From Hymenoscyphus infarciens (Eukaryota; Ascomycota; Leotiomycetes; Helotiales; Helotiaceae): 64,000 nucleotides of DNA. Position 1 is the stretch's first letter, and every line of letters starts with the position of its first letter. Positions 11,728-24,164 of this stretch are shown piece after piece. Location: assembly GCA_001414345.1 (NCBI GenBank), contig LLCB01000238.1:29202-93201 (forward strand). The letters are read 5' to 3'. A program made the position numbers and the translations under genes. The notes below the pieces were generated by a model. The model had not been told where the DNA came from. It searched no databases and saw only the letters and a list, made by a program, of their open reading frames with translations.

Positions 11728-13708
11728 ATGGCGAACTCAATTGAACTTGAACCTTCGCCAGCCCCCACTCTTCAGCCTGTTGGTTCGCATCCACGTCATT
11801 CTCACCTCCGTCCTTTACACGAGTCTGTATCTCGTAAATCTGCTTCTGCTTCAGCTTCAGCTTCTGCGGCCAAGGTACAAGGACAGCCTGGGCCGGATGT
11901 TGAAGCGGATGGGGGTTTACATGTCACTGAGACTGCGTCGAGGGCTGATTACACGTTTCCTGAGGTTCGTCTTCTTTCTTGTCTCTTCCCTAGTTAACCT
12001 TTCACATTTATTTTGTATCCTGATCTTATTCCCAATCCTCAACACATCTGATTCCTCGTCGTTCTTCTCATGCGAATCGAAACGCGTAAAACTGGAAAGA
12101 GAAAAACTGACAAAATGTAGGGAGGAACAAGAGCATGGTCGGTTATCTTTGGGAGTTTCTTCATTATCTCGGGCACTTTTGGGTTGATTAGTAGTGTGGG
12201 ACTGTTTCAGAGTTATTGGCAGGAGAATCAACTTAAGGCGTATACTGGACGGGATGTTGGATGGATTGCTGCTGTTAATGGTATGTTCTCTTTTCTCTCT
12301 TTCTCTCTTTTCGCGTGTGATTTTTAGCCTTTTTGGGGTTAGATGTTGGTGGGCATTTTTGAGATTAAACGGCATCCTCTTCCCATTTCAACATGAAGGA
12401 GAGGTTTAATTTTCAAAATCGATATTGATAATGAAATAGTCTTCCTCAATCTCTTCCTAGGGGTCCAAATAGGACCTCTTTTCGATAGCTATGGACCGAG
12501 ATATCTTCTCCTTTTTGGGAGTATAGCATATGTTATCTCTCTCTTTCTCCTCGCCGAATGCACGAAATACTGGCATTTCATGCTCGTCTATGGGGTCCTG
12601 GGCGGGGTCTCTGGGGCTTGTCTTACTACCACCGCTCTTGCAGTTGTGGCTCACTGGTTTGAACGTCGTCGTGGAGTGGCATCGGGAATCGCATTTGTGG
12701 GCTCGAGTATTGGTGGTATTTTGTTTCCGTTGGTGCTTAAGGCGACACTGGGGAGGTATGGATGGAAGGTTGCTACTAGGGTTGTTGCTGGGATTGTGGC
12801 GGGCGAGATGGTTGTTGGGAATTTGTGTATTAGGGGACGCTTGCCGAGGAAGAGGGGTGGAGGGGCGGTGGATTTGAAGTGTTTTTTGGATGCTAGGTTT
12901 GGGTGGGCGACCGTTGGGATTGCTTGTTAGTTTCTCTTTCCCCATTCCTTTCTTCGTCTATTTCTTCTTCTTGAGTTTGTTGATTTTGACATGAAGCATT
13001 AACCCCATCACAGGTTTCGAATTCGTCCTCTTCGGTGCCCTAGGTCTTCTTCCCACCTACAGTCTCTCCCGCGGATTCTCCCCCCAGACAGCATTCAACA
13101 TCATTGCCATCCTCAACGCCGGATCCGCATTTGGACGTTCCTTTTCCGGGTGGATATCTGATAAAATGGGGCGTTACAATACCATGATTGTTACCCTCAT
13201 CCTCTCCCTCTTAACGATACTGGTATTGTGGTTACCGGTCGAGAGAGATAGCATTGTGCAGTTTTATATCTTTGCACCGCTTTTTGGATTCGGGAGTGGG
13301 AGTATTATATCTATGGCACCGGTTTGTCTTGGGCAGCTTTGTGGGGCGGATAAGTATGGGGCTTATTATGGGACTAGCTATTCTGTTGTTGCTTTTGCGT
13401 GAGTTTTTACTTTTCATTGGTCTCCCCTTATCCCCTAACCCAGGACTCTTTCTGGTTTTCGCCGTCTTTTCATTTATGGTAGACTTGTGCCATTGCCACC
13501 GGAATAGAAATAGGAAAAAGAAGACGAAAGCTGACTCGACGGTAGAACGATGATCTGTATCCCAGTAGGCGGTGAACTTCTTCCTAAAATTGGACCTACC
13601 GCTTTCGTGGCTTTCTTCGCGGGGGTTATGGTTATGGGTCTCGGCAGCTTTTTGATGGCTAGGTGGGCTTGTTTGGAGTATAAGTGGAAGTGGAATGTTA
13701 AGATATGA
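11728..13708 (+). CDS. MFS transporter, monocarboxylate (MCH/MCT) type
   Basis: Five exons (11728-11964, 12121-12280, 12440-12925, 13014-13398, 13546-13708) give 476 residues. A hydrophilic N-terminal tail with an (SA)n stretch is followed by about 12 predicted membrane segments. Recognisable family motifs are GGTRAWSVIFGSFFIISGTFGLISSVGLFQSYW, FLNLFLGVQIGPLFDSYGPRYLL, VVAHWFERRRGVASGIAFVGSSIGGI, and SFSGWISDKMGRYN. The end, ATMICIPVGGELLPKIGPTAFVAFFAG, is reached only by splicing 13399-13545. It probably moves a monocarboxylate or related small molecule across the plasma membrane; the substrate cannot be read from sequence. Introns 1 and 2 (156 and 159 nt) are longer than the local norm. Confidence 0.85.
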
Positions 13709-14604
13709 AGTAAGAGGATAATTTGGAAAGATTTGACGATGATAGATGAGCAAAATGCTCGGAATATTAAAGGCGACACGAATCTAATTATTCGAGCCTT
13801 ATGGGATAATCCAATTCATTTTCCCAGTCTCGGTTGAATAGTTGAGGAAGTAGAGCAGGGGTACTTTGCTCTTGACCAGTTACGAATTCCGGCCTGCCCT
13901 CACCCCTTGGTGGGGGGCTAGATGCTTCGATATTGGGGAAGGAAGCGGTGGTGAGAGAATTGTGATGTTGGGTTGTTTCTGGTGTTGCTGACTCTGGTGA
14001 GGATATCGGAACATGTTGATTTCTTTTCAAAGATTTTCGAAACCCACTACTTTCTATTTGCATTCTCACTCATAGATTCTCTATTAAGCCACTATCATTC
14101 CCCCAGAGTCTTAAATTACTAAACCTCCTGCAGTAAATAGGCTTTTGTGAACTAGGATAGTTGTCAACAACAGGGCGTTGGGTGTTTGAAAGAAGTGAGA
14201 AAATACTAGCTAATAGATGTTACTGCGAGATTCTTTTTCCAGAAAGCAATCCTGGTATTTCATACTCATATACAGTATAGGTAAAGACTTAGACACGGCG
14301 CGTAACAAAACTTCGAGCTTCTCTGAGCACGTGGCTGTGTAACCTTGCTGTATCACGTGCCTACGCGTCTGCCTGGCGTGCCTGGTATACTTTACTCCGA
14401 TTGGAACTTCATCTTCGCCAGCAAACAAGCCTTCAACTTTCCAGCGTCAACACCAAAACAACTCCATCGAGGCACTTCCCTGTTCGTCCCTGGACATCTC
14501 AGGGGAACGATTCTTCGACTTCAGCCCACAACCCCATCTACAAGCTCGTCAACTCTCCGCCAATCATCCTCACTTTCGGAAGGCAAAGAGTTCAAGTCCC
14601 CAGC
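13709..14604. other. Intergenic, no gene recognised
   Basis: This holds the 3' flank of the transporter and the promoter/leader of the ankyrin gene. A 93-codon minus-strand frame (13788-14069) has no recognisable domain and is not called. Confidence 0.4.
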
Positions 14605-16471
14605 ATGGCGTCCAGCAACGCGACACTGCGTCTCTTCGACTTCCCTTTGGAGATCGTGGAAAAGATCTTTGACTTCTCAATCCGCGCACGAACGTTGAAG
14701 CGTGCTATGAGATTGAGACTCGTGAGCAGTGAGTGATGTTGGTCTTCACCTTTCATCCTAGCAACACTGACGTTATATTCCATCAGAGGAATTTTGTCAT
14801 CAAGCCAACGAAGCCATTTTCCGCTCTCGAATTCTTGAAAAGCTCGACAGATTCGCTACCGATTTTGACTGGACTGCATTCTGGTTTTTAGGGAAAAACA
14901 GGAAGCATGGTCGGGATACCGCAATGTGCTCTTTTTTGCAAACGTTGTATGGAAATCCTCGAAACTTCCCGGAGGATGACCCCGCCTCGACTGGTTTTCA
15001 GATTCGCCGTGTCGCGCAGCGCATCTGCGAGCTCACCGGGGAATCAGACAGAGTTGTATTGGAATCCTACATGAGACGGCTTTGCTACGGTTGTCTCTAT
15101 TTCTACTTGATTTTCGGCCCTAAAGAAATCATCAGTGGAGTCCCTGATAGGGAGAAAGGGAAGAAGAGAATGGATGAACAATTCGATGGAATTGTTCTGG
15201 ATGCAGCAGCTTATCTGAATCTTTTCCTTGTCGTCAAACAATTACTCGCTAATAATCAACTGCGCAATAGCGGTAGGGGAGTGGAAAGCCGTTTAAGAAT
15301 CGCTGCCTACTTTGGACATTACGATATTTTTCATTACCTTTTTTCAACTTGGGACACCGCAGATGACTACACGCTCCTGAAAGGGGATCTCATCGCAACT
15401 TATCTTCGAATGGCAGCCCTTGGGGGTAGCTCTCGAGTGTTCAATTATCTATTGGGTCTGTTCACAACCACATCAGTCAAGAATGGAGCTCGTCTCATGG
15501 TGTGGGATCGGGTTCGAGCGAAATTCCAGACTGCGATGTGGAATGCCGTTAACCCGGAAGATTACCAGGGTGGGATAGAAAAGTTGACCTCTACTTTTAA
15601 CCTGGACCCTTTAGAGTTTCAAGGAGACTTTCATGTTCGCATCATCTGTGCCATTCGAAATCGCCGCCCGGAAATGCTCCGTTGCTCCCTCGATCAATTA
15701 TCTTCAGTCAGCAGCGTCGCTTTGATGACAGACCTTTCTAAGGCTCCTCGATTTGGTTTTGAAGAAGTCAGCAGTAAGAAGGCTCCGAACTTGCTGAAAC
15801 ATGCCTTGCATCATTCACTTCTAAAGGCCTCAAGTAAAAGCGAAGCGGCCGTCAAACTTTTACTGGATCATGGTGCGGATCCAAACTGGTTTTCTGCAGC
15901 AGATACACCTTTGATGAGAGCCGTCAATGCAGGCTCCTATGGCATTGTACGTACGCTTGTTGGACACGGTGCTCACTTGGATTTTGGAACTCCTCCACCA
16001 ATCGCTCTGGCAGTCAAGCAGGAGGAGATGGCAATTTTCCGATATTTACGCCTGAAGGGGGCAACGCTTGACACACCAGAAACCGGAGGATGGGCAATGG
16101 CCTTTGCCAGATCTTACGGATTGGATTCTATGATGGACGTGCTCGTGAGTGAAGGGTTGGAATCTTCAGCAGTACTTCATCGAGCTAGGCTGCCCAGAGA
16201 ATGTACGGTGGATAAAAAAACCAGGTCTTCTGCTACCGGAGGCTACTTGTATGGCTTTAGTCGGTATGGTTTTGGCCTCTTCGATTACAACCCCAGAAGC
16301 AAACATCTAGGTCCTCCCTATCCTTCACCCCTTGAATGCTGGAGCGAGGCGAGGAATCCGATTCCGGCAGCTGAAGCTTCTAACGATTCTGCTGATTCCG
16401 ATTCTGACGATTCTGGAGATTCTCAAGATTCCGAAGATTCGAACAGTTCTGGAGATTCAGAAGAAGAGTAA
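14605..16471 (+). CDS. F-box-like and ankyrin-repeat protein
   Basis: Two exons (14605-14728, 14787-16471) give 602 residues. The start at 14605 directly precedes an F-box-like segment, LRLFDFPLEIVEKIFDFSIR. The same frame is open further upstream, but that part looks like leader. Ankyrin repeats are clearest in the second half: AVKLLLDHGADPNWFSAADTPLMRAVNAG and IVRTLVGHGAHLDF (about residues 385-450), with weaker repeats before (LRIAAYFGHYDIFHYLF). The C-terminal 30 residues are almost pure Ser/Asp/Glu, a repetitive acidic tail. F-box plus ankyrin proteins usually act as substrate adaptors of SCF ubiquitin ligases. The target is unknown and the F-box call is tentative. Confidence 0.8.
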
Positions 16472-17294
16472 ACAGGAATCGGCGGGGGATTTATTCGTGG
16501 TCGCTTCGTTTTTCTTTCCGTCTTTCATTTGATATTACATAGAACGATTTACACCACAGTAGATTGTTCCTTCACGGACACCATCGCTCTGGAGTTTCGG
16601 GGAAACTAGGTAGTGAATAGCTCTCATTCATTCAACAGGGTTCAGATCGAGAGTAGAATCATCACACTTCTCTCAGTTGTCAAAGTGTTGGAAGTAACTC
16701 CGAAAATGAAAGTGTGTTCTTTCGGCCCACTGAAATTATGCTTTAGTCGTGAAACCATAACTAAAAAGTCTGGCAACCTTGAGCATGCGTTTTCGCCACT
16801 TTTCATCATTGTCGGCCTCTAAATATGAAGTAGTTCACATCTAGTTGATGATGTGGTATCGAGAAATAGTCGAATGTCGTTGGCTTGGTATAAACAAGCC
16901 TAAGCGCCCGTCAACTCCGTTTTCGTAAGGGTTGGAAAGAGATCTTGTGATGTGTTGATGTGTATTGCTGCAATTTGTTTTTGCTTCATAAGATGTATTC
17001 TAACGCACCGTCGCTATGTCACAACATGGGGTCTGTAGATTGCGTGTCGCGGACTATCATTTGGTTTTATGAAACTGTTCTTGTGAACAAGTAGCTTGCT
17101 GGGTGGACTATCTGTTTGTCATCAAACACACTGTAGAAGGTTCACAAAAACCACATTTTTCCCACTAGAAGAGAAATATTAATTTTCTCCCTCATACATC
17201 AACATACCACTCCAGTCTTTTTCAGAAGTAATCCTCCCCAAAGAACCCAAAAAGAAGAAAAAAAGGAACAAGTAGAAACAGCCCACCTCTAGCC

Positions 17295-17456
17295 ATGGCT
17301 CAAGATCCAAACTTCCCTACAAAGAGCCCGGTAACTCCAAAGACAACATCACCTCTTGACCAATCTCAAAAACCATCAAGCCAATCAACCTCCAACTCCA
17401 AGGCGGACCCGACCCGGCACCAACTTGAAGAAAAGAAAATTCACATCCACCGGTGA
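17295..17456 (+). CDS. Possible 53-residue Ser/Pro/Thr-rich peptide or gene fragment
   Basis: The frame opens at an ATG in good fungal context (gccATGgct) after a pyrimidine-rich leader. It encodes a Ser/Thr/Pro/Lys-rich, unstructured 53-residue product with no signal peptide or domain. It lies about 260 bp from the O-methyltransferase relic and could be a remnant of an adjacent gene. I do not recognise it. Confidence 0.2.
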   Translation: MAQDPNFPTKSPVTPKTTSPLDQSQKPSSQSTSNSKADPTRHQLEEKKIHIHR

Positions 17457-17717
17457 CTCGGGGCTGGGAACACTTGGAACCAGTTCAGTCACACTGCCGT
17501 GAGAGAGGACATGCTGCTACTACTTTGGGGAGTGGGACCGAGTCAGCACGATGAGCCTCTGAGTATGCTGTCACAGCGGAAGCGACAGCATTTCATAGTA
17601 TTACAGAATGATGGGGTACGAGTGATGCCGTGGTGGTTGAAGGACACGGTGGGGTTGTGCAGTGTCTTGGGAAGAACAATTGCTATGGTAGATTCTGATC
17701 GAGTTCAAGAAATATTA

Positions 17718-18099
17718 TTACCCTTCCCAAACAGCTTCCAGAATCCATAAACTCGCTCCCTCAGGTTGCTTCCCACCCAAAGACTTGAATCGGGGATCCG
17801 CATCTTCAAACAGCTTTGCCCAATCTTCCATTCCCTCTCCCGTGCGTTCTGAAGTTCCAACATTGTCAAGTCCATAGAACGAATTTTCTCCTCACGCCAT
17901 ATGGGATGAGTGTCGTAATTGATGCATCAATATGGAAAGAAAGTTGAGGCAAGCCATTGTTTGTTAGGTATTCATTGCTCTTTGCAGTGTTGATGGAAAT
18001 AATCCGTGCCAATTCTGTAACTGAGGGGGAAGGCATTTCCTGATCACCTGAGTTGGTCCAGTTCCAAGTTGGTGTTCGAATATAGAGATAGTTCCCCAC
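17718..18099 (-). pseudogene. Degraded SAM-dependent O-methyltransferase
   Basis: The first part reads SVTELARIISINTAKSNEYL followed by TNNGLPQLSFHIDA, the N-terminal signature of fungal secondary-metabolite O-methyltransferases. It then jumps, with about 250 residues missing, to the family C-terminus: RSMDLTMLELQNARERE in one frame, then after a one-base shift EDWAKLFEDADPRFKSLGGK and QPEGASLWILEAVWEG followed by a stop. The SAM-binding core is absent, so this is a deletion derivative. The last 50 residues are well preserved, so decay is probably recent. Confidence 0.7.
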
Positions 18100-18850
18100 T
18101 CAAACTTTTATTTAAGGGTTTATCATTCGTCTAGAACACCACCCTTCAGACTTCGTCACTTTTTAGAATGGGAAAGTGACCTGCTGTTGGTAGGATGTTG
18201 GAGGGGTGGGGTACTTCACGTAGTGATTTAGGTAGTCCAACAACCCAACACAAACTAACCTATTGCCCAACCGACCGCATGCGCAGTCCAGAACTGCGTC
18301 CCCATGTAGCTTTAGACCTGCTTGTTATAGCTACTTTGTCGAGTGGTAGTCGGCGAAGGATTACCCGAGTAACCCACAGTGCTGTTAGTTACTGACGCAA
18401 GATTTGGAATCCACACCCTGAACCTAGCTTGCTGTATGACTAGTCATGAGTACAAAGAAAGCATTCTTGAGTTTACACGTCGCTCGATGTTCGCTGAAAA
18501 ATATTCTATCTAGCGCTAAGCGAGAATGAAAGAAAGCACGAAGAGGGGGGGGATTCCCTATATCTCATCATTGAAGAAGTAAAGCTAAGAATGTCAAACC
18601 CTTCTTCTCTCATCTACACAGAGCAAACAATCGATACTTGGATATCCCGTCCCGTAGTAGTTATTAGAAGCGACATCAAATAAACAATCCATTATTCCAA
18701 CACTCTAGAAGAATACACCCAGATATTATCGAGCCAAATGTCTATGTTATTTATAAGTTTTCTCAGATACTTAGGATTATTTGCTTGAGATGCCCCAGAA
18801 ATTTGCATTAGCAAGGGCCAGGTAGGTAGGTGCGAACCTGTCGTGTTACT

Positions 18851-18862
18851 CCCCCCCCCCCC
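18851..18862. repeat. C12 homopolymer
   Basis: Twelve consecutive Cs in intergenic DNA. Confidence 0.8.
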
Positions 18863-19087
18863 TCACAATTTCAATGTTCATTGCGAGCACGTCTACAGTT
18901 GTAGCAAAGCTTTTAGTTATTAGAAAACTCCAAGAATACAATTAGCACAGTACGGTTATGGGGGAAAGGAGGCGAAAGCATTGGCAATTCAAAAATTAAA
19001 TGTAAAACTAGTCAGAGCTAAAGCTTGCAAGATGTACCAAATAGCAATGACCCCGAATTTACAAAAATACTGGCTGCTACACGGTCT

Positions 19088-20189
19088 TTATGCATTGAGG
19101 TATGGTTGAAAGAACTCCGGGTAACGATTTCCCGCAACTTCCACACTCTCCAAATGCTTCTGAAGCTCCGCCATTTCCTCCTCATTAAGCGTAATCTCTT
19201 TCGTATTCTCCTCTACTCTTTCTACCTTGGTCGCACCAGGAAGCGGCAAAGCACCTTGCTGCTTCACCCACGCAAGCGCAATCTGAGGACTCGTAACACC
19301 CTTCTTCTTCGCAAGTTCGGCGACTCCCTCAGCGAGCTTAGCATTCTTCTCGAAAGCCCCAGGTTGGAAACGAGGATATCCCATCTTGAGCCTGAAATCG
19401 TCTGCGGCAAGATCACTTGGCTTCTTCAATTGTCCAGTCAACCAACCCCGATCAAGTGGACTGTAAGCGACGAGAGGAATTCCAAGCTCGCGACATGTAT
19501 CCGCCACGCCCCCTTTCTCAAGCACATCGCGTGAAAAGAGACTGAGTTCAACCTCCACGGCAGCGGGAGTAAGAATGGCATTTGCACGACGGATTGTTGC
19601 TGCGTTCACTTCGCTGAGTCCGTAGGAACTGATTTTTCCTTCTTTGATGAGCGCCGCGAGTGTGGAAACGGTTTCCTCAATAGAGACATTGGGGTCAACT
19701 CGACCGCACTCAAAGAGGTCGATCGTTTTGGCTCCAGCGAGGATGCTGAGACATTCATCCACTGAGGCACGAATGTCTGCAGGCGTACAATGAGGTGTTC
19801 CAGTTGAGCCATCGTAGGCTCCTTTAATGCTGAGAACAACGCGGGAGGCATCTTCGGGATAGATGGAGAAATAGTATTTGAGGAGTTGGAGTGAGTTTGC
19901 ATTAGGTGGGCCGTAGAAAGTTCCCTGATATTAAGTCAGTATATGAGACGGATGATTGGGGGATATTGGGGCGCATACCGCATTCCAGAAATTGGCACCA
20001 TTTTCAAGGGCGGCTTTCAAGGGTTTGATGGCATCCTCATGGGAGATTGTGCCAAAAATTGTCAAACCTAATGTTTTTAAGCAACAGGGCTTCACAAATA
20101 TCAAGCATGAACTTACCCATCATGCCATAGCCAATTGATCCAATTGGTTTGCCGGCAATAGAAGTCGGAGGGGTGAGTGGAGGAGACAT
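19088..20189 (-). CDS. plr1: Aldo-keto reductase, pyridoxal reductase (AKR8/Plr1) type
   Basis: Three exons (20189-20117, 20067-19979, 19924-19088) give 332 residues. It begins IGSIGYGMMGLTIFG and EDAIKPLKAALENGANFWNAGTFYG, so the catalytic Asp-Tyr region is in its usual place, followed by SIKGAYDGSTG. The stretch TIDLFECGRVDPNVSIEETVSTL then LIKEGKISSYGLSEVNAATIRRA closely follows the pattern of fission-yeast pyridoxal reductase. The NADPH-binding end is AYSPLDRGWLTG and LPLPGATKVERVEENTKE. Expected reaction: NADPH-dependent reduction of pyridoxal to pyridoxine in vitamin B6 salvage, in the cytosol. A related general aldo-keto reductase activity cannot be excluded. Introns are 49 and 54 nt. 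Confidence 0.88.
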
Positions 20190-20318
20190 TGTGTGATTTA
20201 GTTGTAGAATTGAAAATGTCGAAGAATGTTGGAATGATGTTGCAAGTCGAAAAGCAAATGCCAGTGACTGTGTATCTTATAAACACTTCTACGTGTCGGT
20301 GTTACGTAGAATTAACCG

Positions 20319-20362
20319 AACCCGATGGGGTTAACATGGACTTGATCGAGCCCAATGGGGCT
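20319..20362. promoter_or_regulatory. Two similar short palindromes upstream of the aldo-keto reductase
   Basis: Two 14-base units, aacccgatggggtt (20319-20332) and agcccaatggggct (20349-20362), start 30 bp apart about 130-170 bp upstream of the start codon. Each is an inverted repeat with a 4-base centre. They could be paired regulator sites. No factor is assigned. Confidence 0.25.
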
Positions 20363-22192
20363 ATGTTTATGACCGAACTTGGCAACTTGACGTGAGTAAG
20401 GAGTCTCCGACTTTACATGAAGCGTTATCTCCGACGAGGTGCCTTGCCCAATTAATTGTGTTGCAACATTGAGTAGTACTGCATACTTCTTGCGACATAT
20501 CACCCGTTGGTTCCATCCATTCCCGCCATGCATAAAGGGCGCCACCCACTCTAGCAACTTCCTATATTGTACAAATGTGATTTGTAAGTATAAATTTCAA
20601 AACGGTCCATCGCTCTTGCTTTTAGGGGCCTTAATTATCTTCTAACTTACCGCTCTCCTTAACTCCACGTTACCCTTCAGCAGTATCGAAATTTGGACAG
20701 CGACAAGTTGAGGATAGGCATAAGCTGGAAACAGCTTGTGTCAACTCATAACTCCAACTCCACTTTTACGACTACCACCCAGTACGTAGCTCGCCTAGAT
20801 GAGAAGGCCACATATTACCTTGTCAAAAATACCACAATCACGGATTCGCCAGGGTTCCTGATCCTGCTATAGTCATGCATACTCGCCTCTCGGATTGGAT
20901 GATTCGTACACACTGACGACTTAGTCATCCTTTGCCCTCGAAAGTTTGCGAGACCCAAATAAAAAGTAACGAAGTCTTACCCCGCAGCAAATAACACCAC
21001 AACTGCCATCGGCATGCACGACGGTGTTAACGACTATTGAGCATGAAGTTCTAGTGTTCTCCAACCCCTGGTCTCCAACAACTGGTCACGAAGAGATGGG
21101 ATAAACACCAACGAACAACTGAACGAATCACGATCGACGGGCAAATCCTTCAACCAAGCCAGAGCTTGCTGTCGCACTCGGTCTCTCTAGAATGCTTATG
21201 CCCAAGCAGCCTTCTTTGCAAGTTGGTGTAAACTTCACGGCCAATTCGGCAGAGAAAACAGTGAGAAAAACCTGCCAAGTTGTTACAGGGACTAGAAGAT
21301 TCGTATCTAGATTTTGAATTTGCGTAAGACAATGGTATGTTTCATGTAAGTCAGTTTGTGCCTGTAAGAACACTCAGCAAGATCCTCCGCGAGGAGCAGA
21401 AGGCCGAAAGGACGAATTTGCTGCCGAGTAAGGCGAGACCGTTTCGGTTGGGTACCGATGATGTGGGTCAGCTAGATTTGATATTTGTCCATAGAGAAGC
21501 GTCTGTTGAGATAGCTCTCATGGATAGTCGAGTTGAGGTTTCAGTGGAGGTAGTTGGACTGAATTTGGAAGGGCGTCGTTAGTAAGGACCTGTCAAAAGT
21601 TGCAAATGAAAAGTTTGTGGTGAGTCGTGACATAGCACTGCTCTTCACTCTTGAAATAACCATCATAAGGGATCATGGCTAAACATTCTCTCAGGCCACG
21701 TCGACTCTTCCACTTTAGTTCAACGCTGCCCTCTACGCAGTGGGTGATCGTGCTCGCCGCCAGCCAAGCGAGTCGGTACTCATCTGCTGTGGGAGCGATG
21801 GTTCCATCACGTTGCCCTGCCCATTGGGGCCGATGTCTTCATTAACACTACAACAGAGGATATTGAGAAGTGACTGCTCCGTACTTGATTTCAAAATGCA
21901 ACAAGATCATATATTCGTCCATCGAGACCACGATATTTCCACGTGGATCTTGAAAAGCATTGGAAAACTAGGTGCGTAAGTTGTTTTGAACTTCGGATTT
22001 CCCCGCGTTGGGGCCGTTTTGTATAGTTGGGCAAGGGACGATTCCGTGGCAGTGCAAACCACGGTTTTGCGTGAAAATGTCATAATCACGACGATCGATA
22101 TAGCAATCTGATTGGTCTCCAAGCACTAGCACGGCGTGGAGCGTCGTTAAAAATACGGATTCTTTAGCCAGCTTATCCAAGAAGAACAAACT

Positions 22193-22290
22193 CAGTGTTG
22201 TTAATAGTATTATCATTATTATTGTTTAGTATCGTAACATTTAAACGTTATAAATGGTATGTAATAAAGTGGGTTCTAATAATAACACTG
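22193..22290 (-). mobile_element. 98-bp internally deleted hAT-like element (MITE)
   Basis: The segment begins CAGTGTTGTTAATAGTATTATC and ends in AACACTG. Its first part matches the right end of the element at 32198-32713 with G-to-A/C-to-T-type changes. Its second part, read on the minus strand (attattagaacccactttattacatacc), matches that element's left interior. It looks like a shrunken copy retaining both ends. The flanking 8-mers (aacaaact, cagatact) match at only 5 of 8 positions. Confidence 0.6.
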
Positions 22291-24074
22291 CAGATACTCA
22301 AAGAAAGCATCCCCTTGTATCGCCAAGATCGTCGGGTCTCTGAAACTTCATCCATGTTCGACGATTCAAAGGTTGGAGAGACCCCCCAGGCCATTAAAAC
22401 TGCGTGAACCAATCGTAGTATCACTCAAGGGCGAGGAATCCTTGCTTCCATTCCTGCCACTCAAATATGACATGCGGTACGTCGACGTGGATGTTGGCGA
22501 GAGGAGCACGAAAGCTCGTCTTCGTAGCTGTAGCGGAATCGATAGTGCACCAGCTCGCCGTCTAGTTAAAGACTTTAAGCTATCTTTGCACAACTGTTGT
22601 GCGAGGGGATGTTGCTAGTTACCGAAAACGCCGTTGCCAGTATAGACAGTAGTAGTACAGTACACAGTGATTCTTCTTCCAGGAAGGGCCCTTAAAAAGT
22701 GGGTCTAGCACAGAAAGCGAAGGGGGTATTATAGTACTGGTCTACAATACATCACTTTCCAAACAATATTTCTCCACAAGGCTTTAAAGCTTTAAAGCTC
22801 GCGACCAAACCCTCGGTTTCTTCCTTATGACATGATCGGTACCTGGCACCTGGCAGCGCGACAGAATGAAGTACGTCGGTCGGGCTTAGGAATAATCTCT
22901 GAAGTCGGAAAATCGAAGCGAAGCGCTTCTGCCGAGGAGAAATCTCAACGAGGACGAGATGTTGTAGATAATCGATACCGCGCTTTCCGATATGCCAAAC
23001 AGCTATGACAAACTTGTCCAGGGCCACGTGACCAGCACTGTGCTGGGAGACCCTCGCGCGTCGTCGCTCTCGAACGAATTGGACGAGACGAAGGCATCGA
23101 GCGAGCTTCCTGCTCAGAAGCGATCGAGTTTGAGGGTCTGTTGCTGCGAAGAAGTTCTCGAGCCTGGTGTTGATACGACGCCGCTTAGTAATGTGGGAGT
23201 GGAGTTGACCCGGCAGTCCCTTTACTCCTTTCTCATGAGAAGCAACTTCAAATAACGCAGAGATCCACAACTCTGGCATATAAAAGCAGTGGAAACACAG
23301 CCCTGGACCTGAAAAGTTCCTCGCAACAAAATAAGATTCACGAGTCAAGTGCGTTTGGAGTTGGAAGTCTTTCCCCACTACTGTAACTCGGAGTTTCCTC
23401 GGCTAGAGTTCGCGCGCTATTAATTGGTTCTAAAGGGAATTGGCCAACCAGCGTAAAGGAAAGCTATACAACACACATCCATTCTACTCAAAGAATCTGC
23501 TCGGTTGATAAATTTGTCAATATTGCTAAAGTTCTGAACAACCTCTTCAACAACAGGTGAAACATCTCAGCTCGTTCCTTTTAATTGTCGGAGAATATGA
23601 AACGCCGTTAGGGGTAAACAGATTTCCTTTTGCTTTCGTAGAAATCACCAAAGCTTATAGCTGCCAGATAATCTCACAAAAAAAACATCTCGGCGCCATC
23701 CTATATGTTTTTTTAAAGTGAGTTCTGCTCCTCGGGCTGAGATCTGTACCCGGTATTTCTCCGCACCATGTGGGAACCTTGTTAACCTCGAAGATCTTTA
23801 TTCTCTTCTCTCCTCTTCTATCTGAAGTTTTGTAAAGATGATTTTGTGTAAAACAGCCTTTAAGTTTGTTTCCAACTCCATTCGGTGATGTTATTTTGGT
23901 TTACTACATTTAGAACCAATCTTGAAGCCTACCGGCTCTGATGTTTCATTCAAGGTTGACTCGGGCAAAACCCAGCACATCCTTCTCGCATTTAAACTTT
24001 TTCCAGAAGAGCTTGTGCTTGGTTATAGTCATATTTGGCAATTTACTGGAAACGTTATTTCAACAACTTGCTTA

Positions 24075-24164
24075 CGGAGGACGCGGTCAAAAGTATGGAG
24101 AATACAGGGCTGTGCACTGTAGGGGTGCCCTAAAGGTGGTAGGTGCCCTAAAGCCACTTTTTAG
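24075..24164 (+). repeat. Left terminal inverted repeat of Tc1/mariner element
   Basis: About 90 bp; its reverse complement matches 26075-26165 with a handful of transitions. It is less RIP-mutated than the interior and preceded by TA at 24073-24074. Confidence 0.85.

Larger units (their letters stand above)
16472..19087. other. Gene-poor interval with an O-methyltransferase relic
   Basis: No intact gene was recognised. It contains a possible 53-codon frame at 17295, a degraded O-methyltransferase at 17718-18099 and a C12 run at 18851-18862. Confidence 0.5.
20190..24074. other. Gene-poor interval, no confident gene
   Basis: This is 3.9 kb without a recognisable protein. It holds two small palindromes at 20319-20362 in the aldo-keto reductase promoter and a short hAT-like remnant at 22193-22290. 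A 208-codon minus frame at 22752-23378 overlaps a shorter plus frame. Neither has domains or an intron pattern, so I do not call it. Composition is normal here, unlike the RIP islands that follow. Confidence 0.4.

Noticed and set aside
11917..12375. 152-codon minus frame opposite the MFS gene
   Set aside because: It is antisense to confirmed exons and introns of the transporter, with a low-complexity Lys/Arg/Ser composition.
17499..17750. 83-codon plus frame near the methyltransferase relic
   Set aside because: It runs partly antisense into the 3' end of the relic, has no recognisable family, and lacks a plausible leader.
22752..23378. 208-codon minus-strand open frame
   Set aside because: It overlaps an opposite-strand frame in GC-normal noncoding DNA, has no domain, no signal and no splice context, and is Arg/Leu-rich as in antisense translations.
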